A stretch of DNA of 5,538 nt, taken from contig CACXZL010000367.1 of assembly GCA_902772085.1 (NCBI GenBank), positions 1 to 5,538 of the forward strand. The letters run 5' to 3'. Made by a program: the position numbers and the translations under genes. The notes below the pieces were generated by a model, which was not told where the DNA came from, did no database searches, and saw only the letters and a list, made by a program, of their open reading frames with translations. The DNA is from an uncultured Coriobacteriaceae bacterium (GTDB lineage: Bacteria; Actinomycetota; Coriobacteriia; Coriobacteriales; Atopobiaceae). This document shows positions 1 to 5,538 of this stretch, in pieces; the first letter of the stretch is position 1, and each line of letters opens with the position of its first letter.

Positions 1-84
1 GATGGCATGCTTTCCGACGACGCGCTCGACATGCTCGCCGCGGCGGGTTCTCAAAAACACCAGCCCTCTGACCTCATCGACTAG
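1..84 (+). CDS. C-terminal end of an unidentified protein (5' end outside window)
   Basis: Frame 1 is open from the window edge to a TAG at 82-84, giving 27 residues that begin DGMLSDDALDMLAAAG and end HQPSDLID. The composition (acidic, Ala/Leu-rich, then a polar tail) fits the end of a soluble protein, but no motif allows a family assignment. It is read as a real gene end because its stop lies only 14 bases before the start of the next gene on the same strand, a spacing typical of an operon. The competing frame-2 reading overlaps the well-supported membrane protein gene for hundreds of bases and gives a low-complexity Ser/Thr/His/Arg-rich product typical of an out-of-frame translation. Confidence 0.5.
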   Translation, partial: DGMLSDDALDMLAAAGSQKHQPSDLID

Positions 85-98
85 TCGTCACATACGAG

Positions 99-1142
99 AT
101 GATACGAGTACACCAACCTCTCAGCATCAAGCTCCGCCTCGTTCAAGTCTACTATGCCCTTATCATACTGATAGGTCTAAGCTATGCAGCCCTCATCAAC
201 CCAAAGACGGACTTAGGGTTTGTATACGACCTCTCGATGGTGAGGGCAATTGTACAAATGTCCACATCCGCACAGGCGATCTGGATGATTCAGCGACGGG
301 CAAAAGGCACGCCACTCTTTTGTATGGTCACCACAATCATCTGTGCGGTTCTCTCTTTCATCGATATATTCTTCATGCACGCGAATGCCCCCGTGTTTGT
401 CGCCATCGGCATTGACGGAAGCGCTGCCATCGTCACGATTGAGTATCTTCTCGCAGCGCTCGTCGTGACCTATCTCTGGAAATCCACCGAAGCCAAGAGG
501 GTGTTTACGGTAGATCTCAACGACGAGCCGGAAGGCCCTGGAAACAGCTGGGACGCCGCAGGGCTTCGCAAACGCATTCGCACCTGGCCTTTTTGGCGCG
601 ACCTCACCATATACCTCATAGTCTTCTCCTTCCTGGGACACTGGGCAGAGATGCTCTTCTGTCGACTCATCGTGGCTGGCGTATTCATGGGAGGGTATGA
701 CCCTACAAACGCCATGCTTTGGGATCAGTGGCTCTTTCCTTTTTCAGCAGAGGGAACGGCGCTGGCGATGGTCGTCCTGTTTCTCTTTCCCCTCAAACAA
801 AGACTCCTGCGTTACTTCAAGGGAGACGTTTTACGCGCGCTGCTCTGTTCGTTTCTCGCAAATGCCGCGATTTGCACTCTCATCGACTTTCTCACCGGCA
901 TCACGTGCAACCAGCATTACGAGCTTTGGGACTATCGCGACATGCCTTTCAACTTTATGGGCCAAGTGTGTCTCCAGAACTCGCTTGTATACTCTCTAGC
1001 AGCGACGCTCATCGTATGGGTCGTTTATCCCCTTATGGATCGTGGTCTTCGAAAGTTGCCCCGCAGCTTCGTAGACGCGCTTTTCTTTAATCTCTTGGGC
1101 TTTTACGCCTTTGAAGCGGCCTTGCATTTCATCGTAATCTAG
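99..1142 (+). CDS. Polytopic membrane protein, CmpB / putative ABC-transporter type IV family (PF06541)
   Basis: This 347-residue integral membrane protein has about eight or nine hydrophobic segments, roughly residues 17-33, 41-63, 72-93, 97-126, 170-198, 211-232, 244-266, 291-312 and 325-347. The C-terminal half carries the PF06541/COG4905 signature: FLGHWAEMLFCRL at 178-190 matches the family's G-W-x-x-E motif, and ELWDYRDMPFNFMGQVCLQN at 275-294 matches the conserved W-D-Y-S...P-F-N...G..C-L block. The N-terminal half, about 130 residues of extra membrane segments, is joined by a charged cytoplasmic-looking linker (130-168). The family name suggests transport, but there is no ATPase motif and no ABC partner gene in view, so substrate and activity are unknown. 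The ATG at 99 is the first possible start after an in-frame TGA at 69-71; the next ATG (239) would delete the first membrane helix. No good Shine-Dalgarno precedes it, so translation may be coupled to the upstream gene, which ends 14 bases before. Confidence 0.9.
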   Translation: MIRVHQPLSIKLRLVQVYYALIILIGLSYAALINPKTDLGFVYDLSMVRAIVQMSTSAQAIWMIQRRAKGTPLFCMVTTIICAVLSFIDIFFMHANAPVFVAIGIDGSAAIVTIEYLLAALVVTYLWKSTEAKRVFTVDLNDEPEGPGNSWDAAGLRKRIRTWPFWRDLTIYLIVFSFLGHWAEMLFCRLIVAGVFMGGYDPTNAMLWDQWLFPFSAEGTALAMVVLFLFPLKQRLLRYFKGDVLRALLCSFLANAAICTLIDFLTGITCNQHYELWDYRDMPFNFMGQVCLQNSLVYSLAATLIVWVVYPLMDRGLRKLPRSFVDALFFNLLGFYAFEAALHFIVI

Positions 1143-1162
1143 CCGACGTCTCACCAGTAGGC

Positions 1163-1195
1163 TATACTGAACTCATATTCATCTGCTGCGAAAGG
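1163..1195 (+). promoter_or_regulatory. Possible -10 box and ribosome binding site for the small membrane peptide gene
   Basis: TATACT at 1163-1168 is one base from the consensus -10 hexamer and would place a start near 1175, giving a leader of about 27 bases. AAAGG at 1191-1195 lies six bases before the ATG at 1202 and is a credible Shine-Dalgarno. No convincing -35 hexamer is seen about 17 bases upstream of the -10 box, so the promoter part is weak and read-through from the upstream gene is equally possible. Confidence 0.3.
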
Positions 1196-1201
1196 CTTGT
1201 C

Positions 1202-1375
1202 ATGAACGACGAAACCATTGCTGAAGAGTCAACGCTCACCGACGACGTAAAGAAAATCGTCGGCGGAGTCGCAACGATAGCCCTTATCGTCATTCCAATC
1301 GTGCTCATCCATCGGCTTATCCGCACCTTGGAAAATGGAGATACCTTCAAGAGCATCGAGCGAGCTCTGGGCTGA
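1202..1375 (+). CDS. Small single-pass membrane peptide, 57 aa, function unknown
   Basis: The reading frame runs from ATG (1202) to TGA (1373-1375). The product has an acidic N-terminus (MNDETIAEESTLTDD), one strongly hydrophobic helix at about residues 20-36 (GGVATIALIVIPIVLIH) and a C-terminal stretch with several basic residues (HRLIR, then TFKSIERALG). By the positive-inside rule the short C-terminal end would face the cytoplasm and the acidic N-terminus the outside. Support for it being real is the AAAGG six bases before the start, the organised charge-helix-charge layout, and the fact that it fills the gap between the CmpB-family gene and the inverted repeat at 1418-1461. It is 59 bases downstream of the CmpB-family gene on the same strand and could be its accessory subunit. 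I recognise no family. Confidence 0.6.
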   Translation: MNDETIAEESTLTDDVKKIVGGVATIALIVIPIVLIHRLIRTLENGDTFKSIERALG

Positions 1376-1417
1376 TTCGATGCTCTCTCGCTTTCTCACG
1401 CATGCCTTTTCCACATG

Positions 1418-1461
1418 AAGGAGCTCCTCTCATCCCCACGAGGACAAGAGCGGAGCTCCTT
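1418..1461. terminator. Inverted repeat between convergent genes, probable bidirectional terminator
   Basis: AAGGAGCTCC at 1418-1427 is perfectly complementary to GGAGCTCCTT at 1452-1461. After one mismatch the stem can continue with CTC (1429-1431) against GAG (1448-1450), leaving a loop of about 16 bases. It starts three bases after the stop codon of the minus-strand surface protein gene and lies 42 bases after the stop of the plus-strand small peptide gene, the expected place for a shared terminator. Neither strand has a clear U-run after the stem, so it may act weakly, with Rho, or as an mRNA 3'-end stabiliser instead. Confidence 0.5.
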
Positions 1462-1464
1462 GGT

Positions 1465-1605
1465 CTACACGTTCTTCGTCGCCCGCCTCTCATTTCTCCG
1501 ACGACGGTATGAGGTGATCACCCCTGGCGCCACGGCCAGAGCCGCAATGGGCAGCAGCGTCTCCAGTGAGGCCGAGTTTTGAAAGCCCGTTGAAGGCATC
1601 GCCAG
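1465..1605 (-). other. Cell-wall sorting signal (MPSTG, membrane helix, basic tail)
   Basis: MPSTG at residues 1314-1318 (1585-1599) is followed by a polar spacer, a hydrophobic helix at about 1328-1344 (LLPIAALAVAPGVITSY) and a strongly basic end (RRRRNERRATKNV). This is the standard three-part sortase signal with Met in place of the first Leu of LPXTG. A sortase would be expected to cut between Thr and Gly and join the protein to the wall or to a pilus. No sortase gene is in the window. Confidence 0.9.
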
Positions 1606-4600
1606 GCAGAACTCGTTTACAAACGAGCAGCCATCGTCGTCATACCGCACGTTGGCATGCAATCCACCCTCGCCGTCATCATAGAACGTCGCGCTGATGT
1701 CTTCCACATGCGAGTCGTATCGTACGTACTTTTCGCCTGTGTTTTCTTCCTGCACGTGATAGGTTTTCGCCTGGCCTACCCAAGCGGAATCTATCGATAT
1801 CCCAGAGAAGCGGAACGACCCATCCGCATCGTTTGTGGCATGAGCCACCACCTTGCCCTCCTCGTCGGACAACGCAAAGGAATACGCCCCTTCCGCCAAC
1901 GCGATGCCCCTACAAGACTTCGTGCCCTCGACCTCGAATGACCCTGACGCCTCATAAGAGTTCTTCGCCACTACCGTCGCCACCTGATTTGCCCTGACGA
2001 CACCACTCGACCCTATCATTTCTCGCTCGGTCCATCCCTTTGGGACGTTCACCTCCCTTACCTCATACGTCGTTCCAGCAGCGATGTTTGGAATCGAGAC
2101 CGTCTCTCCCGCCTTGACCCTTATGCGCACAACGGTCGTCGTACCCTGTTGTTCCGTAGAGAGGGGGGTATCAAGGTATTGCGCGTACAGAGTCGTAGGA
2201 GCGCTGAAGAGAACGGCTTGCCCATCGGCATAGAAGGCGCCGCTTCCGTCTTTGTTTTTGGTCCATCCCAAAAACGTCTTACCCTCTATGACGGGAGCCG
2301 ATCTCAACGTCTGCCGTACGCCTTGGACAAACTGCTGGGTCGAGTCCTCCACAATCCCGTTTCCATCAAGCACGACGGTGTACCTCTTTCTCGCATAGTC
2401 AAACACGACGACGCTCGAGCCATCCTGTGTCAGCTCAACCGTCTGAGGGTCAGGGCTGTCGAAACCTGCATACTCCTGTGGTGTCACCATCACGGGGTGC
2501 AACGCACTGCCTCGCCTCCTTTCGCTGCCCGACTGTTCAAACGTTCCGAGGTCTATTGCACTCTCGAGCCTATGGAGCACGGTGTATTCCACATATGTGG
2601 CGGGATCCTCCCACTGCGCATAGAGCACCGTCGTCTTGCCCATCTCGGGCGTGATCGTTGCGCCTGCGGCATACGGTGTCCCCTCACCGTCTCGCGACGT
2701 GTTCCATTCGGAAAGCTCGAATCCCAGACGTACGACGTCGGGAATGGCGACGGGCGCGACGGATCCGCTCTGAACTACGCGCGTCTCCCCATTAACCCTA
2801 CCCCCATTCGGGTCAAACACCACGATGGCCGCTTGTGGATCGGGCTCCCAAACCCATGTGCCGGCATACTGATGGCCATCTATCATGCTTGCCATCTCCT
2901 GAGCGGTCCACGTAGAGGCATAGCCATCCTGCGCATCGTGCTCGGGGATGGGATTGGTCTTAGCAAGCGTGGTCGCCTCCGATACTTCGAGCCGCTTGAA
3001 TCGTAGGTCGTTTCGAAAACTCGGATAGCATTGCGCGTCTTGTACACTTGCAAAGCTCCACTTGCTGATATCGGCGCGCTCAAGAGCCGAGCAGTTGTCA
3101 AAGATCCTTTGCATGCTCGTGACTCTGGCGGTGTTCCATCCTGAAAGGCACGACACGTCCGTGATGGAGGAGCAGCCATAAAACAAACTCGAGAGATTCG
3201 ACACGTTCTTCGTATCCCATCCACCTATGGGAGCAAGGTCTCTGAGCACCGGACAATTGTAAAACATCGAGCTCAAGTCTCTCGCCCCTTTCAGGTTCCA
3301 GGAGGCAAGCCCCGATATATCAGACAAGGACACACAGTCAGCAAACATATAGGCAAACTTACTTGCAACGGCCACACTCCATTGGGATGCGAAGTCTACG
3401 TTCTGGAGCAACGCGCATCCCTGAAACATCGACTCGAGATTATTTGCCTTGACCGTATGCCAGCTTGAAAGGGATCGACAGTCTTCCAATGAAACGCAGC
3501 CCTGAAACATAGAATGGAGATCCGTCACGGTATCCATCTGCCACCCGGCAATCGCAGAGAGGTCATCGAGACCTACGCACTCGCTAAACATGCTGCCAAA
3601 GGACTGTACGCGTTCAGTCTTCCATGGTGATAGTCCACTCAGACTCGTAAGCGACGCGCAGCCGCAAAACATGGACTGCAGGCTCGTCGCCTTGCTCACA
3701 TTCCAGTCTTTCAAGGACTCAATGCTTTGTAGGGATACGCAGTTTCGGAACATCTCACGGAATTCGAGTGCGCTGCTTGTGTTCCAATCGCCGAGGGGAG
3801 TTATGTCCACAAGCGATTTACATCCGTTGAACACGCCGTTGAAGTGCTTTATGCCAGAGGTATTCCAGTTGGCCAGGGCACGTATGTCGGTAAGTGTGTC
3901 GCAATTCTGAAACAGGCAATTGATCGAATCGCGATACTGGAGTCCGGAAGATATGCTCCTCAGATCCCAGCCCGCCAACGGCGATACGTCTCGCAGCGAA
4001 GCGCATCCACGAAAGGCCGATCCCATCTTCGTCACCGCCGAGGTATTCCAACCCTCGACGGCCGAGATGTCCTCAAGCTTCCCACAGCCGGAAAACATCG
4101 AGTTGAGGTCCGTGGCCTTGCTCATGTCCAACCCTGCAAGGCCAGATATGTCCGTGAGATTGTTGCAATTGAAGAACCACTTCGTCGTCTTCTGTGGCGC
4201 AAGGGCACCATCGACCACCACGGCATAGATGCCTTCGCGCTGCGAATACCAAGGCAAGTTGCTCGAACTGGCTGGCGCATCGGGAGCAACGGGCGTCGGG
4301 CCATCAAACGTCCCGTCAACATTCGCGTTGCTGAGATGCAACGTACCGCAATCATCGATTCTCCAATAGACCTCTGTATCGGCCTGCACGTCTGCATACG
4401 CCTTTCTCGGCCCAAGCAACGAACCGATTCCCCGTACGATGCTGGCACCTATCACATCGAGGGGACCTTCGCCCTGAGACTCATGCTCGGGCGCTTGTTC
4501 TTGCTCGAGAGAAGAACGGTCCGTTTCGGATGCGAGCGTTTTTTTGAGTTCGACCTCAAATTCGAACTCTTGGCTGGGGTTGCCGCCACCCGTCACTTCC

Positions 4601-5538
4601 TTGTGTATGTGCAACGACCCGGGACAGGTGACGTTGGAAAACGAAATGCCATCAGGATCGTAGTCGACGCGTACGACGAGGTTTTGTCCGTCCTCTGACA
4701 CCTCTACAGACACCCTCTCCTCATGCTCGTCATAGTGTATGTCCGCGTCGTCGCCCCCAACCTCAACGATCGAATACTCATGTGTACCGACGTCTCCCCT
4801 TGCGTAGAGGATGGGCGAAAAAACGATGCCCCCGCCCTCACCGGTCTTCACGCTTTCCATGGGGACGTTGTTCTCGCGCAGCATAAACTCAAAAGAATCG
4901 GCAGCAGCGGCCTTTCCATCCAACATGACGGTTCCAACCAGACAGACCGACGTCGCGGATTCCTCGAAGAGGTTGGAAAAACTTGCGAGCGAGGTTCCAC
5001 GTGCCCGTATGGTTCCGGTACTGTCGCGCTGTGATACTAGAACCCATCCATCGCGCGGTGTCTCATAGACGCTGTATATCGTTCCGGCAGGTATACAGTC
5101 CGCAAAGACCACTGATTCGTTTGGACGGAGGCTCACCTCGAACCCTCCGTTCTCGACGCTGACCGTAGACGTCTCATTGCTGCCCTGATTCGAGGCGGAG
5201 ATTGATTGGCGCGTATAGGAGAGCTCTTCTCCCGTCAACTCATCGGCTCCTTGAAGGCGCACGACAAACGTGAGCGTATCGTCCTGATGCCCCGACGCCT
5301 CGTCCACGCGATTCTCTATGCTCAGGCTTCCCGGTTTGACCTTGTTGTGAAAAACGGGTAGTGCATCTACGGCTTTTGGCTCCCACTCAGGGTTCAGTGT
5401 GGTCTCCTCGTCGTATCGCAACCACATGTCACGAGAATCCACCACCTCTTGCGAGAGGCTCAGCGTTCCGTCGCCGTTGTCTGCCGTCGTCACCGCATAC
5501 GCATAGACGGTTTCGTCGTAGACGACATCGGCATCGTC
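1465..5538 (-). CDS. Giant LPXTG-type surface adhesin with pilin isopeptide domains, BspA repeats and InlB/MucBP-like repeats (5' end outside window)
   Basis: The minus-strand frame is open from the window edge to a TAG at 1465-1467, showing 1357 residues (residue 1 = codon 5538-5536). The in-frame GTG at 5491-5493 is not a true start, because the 15 residues before it (DDADVVYDETVYAYA) continue a pilin domain. Domains: end of an FctA/Spy0128-like domain (1-68); an Ig-like pilin domain starting PGSL (69-191, DUF7601/SpaA-like); an FctA-like domain (192-305); first strands of another PGSL domain (306-333); linker (334-387); BspA head (388-450); BspA repeats (451-829); linker (830-903); InlB-type repeat (904-976); MucBP-like unit (977-1052); second InlB-type repeat (1053-1122); remaining strands of the split PGSL domain (1125-1195); FctA-like domain (1196-1311); MPSTG sorting signal, membrane helix and basic tail (1314-1357). 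The protein should be exported and fixed to peptidoglycan by a sortase, presenting the repeats as a binding module. The ligand is unknown. Family assignments come from motif recognition, not a search. Confidence 0.95.
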   Translation of the reverse strand, partial: DDADVVYDETVYAYAVTTADNGDGTLSLSQEVVDSRDMWLRYDEETTLNPEWEPKAVDALPVFHNKVKPGSLSIENRVDEASGHQDDTLTFVVRLQGADELTGEELSYTRQSISASNQGSNETSTVSVENGGFEVSLRPNESVVFADCIPAGTIYSVYETPRDGWVLVSQRDSTGTIRARGTSLASFSNLFEESATSVCLVGTVMLDGKAAAADSFEFMLRENNVPMESVKTGEGGGIVFSPILYARGDVGTHEYSIVEVGGDDADIHYDEHEERVSVEVSEDGQNLVVRVDYDPDGISFSNVTCPGSLHIHKEVTGGGNPSQEFEFEVELKKTLASETDRSSLEQEQAPEHESQGEGPLDVIGASIVRGIGSLLGPRKAYADVQADTEVYWRIDDCGTLHLSNANVDGTFDGPTPVAPDAPASSSNLPWYSQREGIYAVVVDGALAPQKTTKWFFNCNNLTDISGLAGLDMSKATDLNSMFSGCGKLEDISAVEGWNTSAVTKMGSAFRGCASLRDVSPLAGWDLRSISSGLQYRDSINCLFQNCDTLTDIRALANWNTSGIKHFNGVFNGCKSLVDITPLGDWNTSSALEFREMFRNCVSLQSIESLKDWNVSKATSLQSMFCGCASLTSLSGLSPWKTERVQSFGSMFSECVGLDDLSAIAGWQMDTVTDLHSMFQGCVSLEDCRSLSSWHTVKANNLESMFQGCALLQNVDFASQWSVAVASKFAYMFADCVSLSDISGLASWNLKGARDLSSMFYNCPVLRDLAPIGGWDTKNVSNLSSLFYGCSSITDVSCLSGWNTARVTSMQRIFDNCSALERADISKWSFASVQDAQCYPSFRNDLRFKRLEVSEATTLAKTNPIPEHDAQDGYASTWTAQEMASMIDGHQYAGTWVWEPDPQAAIVVFDPNGGRVNGETRVVQSGSVAPVAIPDVVRLGFELSEWNTSRDGEGTPYAAGATITPEMGKTTVLYAQWEDPATYVEYTVLHRLESAIDLGTFEQSGSERRRGSALHPVMVTPQEYAGFDSPDPQTVELTQDGSSVVVFDYARKRYTVVLDGNGIVEDSTQQFVQGVRQTLRSAPVIEGKTFLGWTKNKDGSGAFYADGQAVLFSAPTTLYAQYLDTPLSTEQQGTTTVVRIRVKAGETVSIPNIAAGTTYEVREVNVPKGWTEREMIGSSGVVRANQVATVVAKNSYEASGSFEVEGTKSCRGIALAEGAYSFALSDEEGKVVAHATNDADGSFRFSGISIDSAWVGQAKTYHVQEENTGEKYVRYDSHVEDISATFYDDGEGGLHANVRYDDDGCSFVNEFCLAMPSTGFQNSASLETLLPIAALAVAPGVITSYRRRRNERRATKNV
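1954..2166 (-). other. C-terminal portion of a split pilin-type isopeptide domain
   Basis: Residues 1125-1195 contain RVKAGETVSIPNIAAGTTYE followed by VREVNVPKGW and end with VAKNSY. These are the later strands of a PGSL-type pilin domain, including the catalytic Glu (E1162, in the Y-x-V-x-E motif) and the bond-forming Asn (N1193). No first strand with a candidate Lys precedes them; the preceding sequence is an InlB-type repeat. The matching first strands lie at 4540-4623, about 790 residues earlier in the protein. Confidence 0.75.
2173..2829 (-). repeat. Two Listeria-Bacteroides (InlB-type) repeats flanking a MucBP-like unit
   Basis: Residues 904-976 contain VVFDPNGG, LGFELSEWNTS, DGEGTPY and TTVLYAQW, the usual landmarks of the InlB B-repeat (PF09479). 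Residues 1053-1122 repeat the plan with YTVVLDGNG, KTFLGWTKNKDGSG and TTLYAQY. Between them, residues 977-1052 read like a MucBP-type unit: it begins YVEYTVLHRLES, has EYAGFDSPDPQTVEL in the middle and ends VVVFDYARKRY. These small beta-rich folds act as spacers or adhesive units in Listeria and other Gram-positive surface proteins. Their place after the BspA solenoid, and before the second half of the split pilin domain, makes them the return leg of the inserted module. Confidence 0.85.
3052..4185 (-). repeat. BspA-type leucine-rich repeat array, 27-residue period, 14 cysteines
   Basis: Residues 451-829 of the surface protein follow the pattern L-x-D-I-S-x-L-x-x-W-N-T-S-x-V-x-x-L-x-S-M-F-x-x-C-x-S, the BspA/DUF285 type (PF03382). 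The conserved Cys of each unit falls at residues 458, 485, 512, 546, 573, 600, 627, 654, 681, 708, 735, 762, 789 and 816. Twelve of the thirteen intervals are exactly 27 residues (81 bases); the interval 512-546 is 34. The DNA copies look clearly diverged from one another, so the array appears old and under selection on the protein rather than freshly duplicated. Such repeats form right-handed LRR solenoids and in other bacteria bind fibronectin, fibrinogen or other host or bacterial surfaces; the partner here cannot be told. Confidence 0.92.
4540..4623 (-). other. N-terminal strands of the split pilin-type isopeptide domain
   Basis: Residues 306-333 begin PGSLHIHKEVTGGGNPSQ and continue with a F-x-F-x-V-x-L-K strand. 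This is the usual opening of a PGSL-type pilin domain, with the candidate isopeptide Lys at K313. The domain then breaks off into a Ser/Glu-rich linker rather than the expected following strands, which are found at 1954-2166. Confidence 0.75.

Noticed and set aside
2..415. Plus-strand open frame in frame 2 at the left edge (137 codons)
   Set aside because: It overlaps the CmpB-family gene for more than 300 bases and gives a low-complexity Ser/Thr/His/Arg product; frame 1 (1-84) is the better reading of the left edge.
2149..3006. Long plus-strand open frame (285 codons) opposite the surface protein gene
   Set aside because: It lies wholly antisense to the InlB/MucBP and BspA coding region, its product is Arg/His-rich with no recognisable domain, and it is explained by codon composition of the real minus-strand gene.
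3052..4185. 81-base periodic DNA considered as a CRISPR array or tandem DNA repeat
   Set aside because: The copies are conserved at protein level only; there are no identical direct repeats with unique spacers.
3844..4698. Long plus-strand open frame (284 codons) opposite the BspA head and repeats
   Set aside because: Antisense to well-defined repeats; its apparent periodicity only mirrors the 81-base BspA period on the other strand. No domain and no ribosome site seen.
5491..5493. In-frame GTG as the start codon of the surface protein
   Set aside because: The frame is open to the window edge and the upstream residues (YDETVYAYA) are a typical strand of an FctA-like pilin domain, so the true start and the signal peptide lie beyond the window.
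1..5538. A defence system, mobile element or RNA gene hidden in the window
   Set aside because: No transposase, integrase, terminal repeats, tRNA-like cloverleaf or nuclease/toxin motif is visible, and there is no long non-coding stretch; the largest gap between genes is 89 bases.

Overview
The window looks like part of an actinobacterial chromosome with moderately high GC, most likely a host-associated member of the Coriobacteriia (Olsenella/Atopobium-like). That placement is an inference from the type of surface protein, namely pilin-type isopeptide domains, BspA leucine-rich repeats and an MPSTG sorting signal. No marker gene is present to prove it.

Layout. Positions 1-84 (+) hold the last 27 codons of an unidentified gene. 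Fourteen bases later, 99-1142 (+) encodes a 347-residue polytopic membrane protein of the CmpB / 'putative ABC-transporter type IV' family (PF06541, COG4905). A 59-base gap with a possible promoter and a clear ribosome binding site leads to 1202-1375 (+), a 57-residue single-pass membrane peptide. The 89 bases between 1376 and 1464 carry a perfect 10-bp inverted repeat that lies between convergent genes and probably ends transcription. From 1465 to the right edge, the minus strand carries one giant gene for a cell-wall-anchored surface protein. Its last 1357 codons are visible and its N-terminus lies outside the window.

The surface protein is the centre of interest. From N to C it reads: end of one pilin isopeptide domain (FctA/Spy0128-like), a second and a third Ig-like pilin domain, then the first strands of a fourth domain. 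That fourth domain is interrupted by about 790 residues, after which its remaining strands resume. A fifth pilin domain and an MPSTG sorting signal with membrane anchor and basic tail follow. The interruption holds a linker with a signal-peptide-like AYA site, a BspA-type array with 14 cysteines mostly spaced exactly 27 residues apart, and two Listeria-Bacteroides (InlB-type) repeats around a MucBP-like unit. The expected isopeptide Lys (before the insertion) and Asn (after it) of the split domain are both kept, so one intramolecular bond could close the whole binding module into a covalent loop on a pilin-like stalk.

The plus-strand genes may form a small membrane-protein operon. They converge on the surface protein gene, and nothing in the sequence ties the two functionally.
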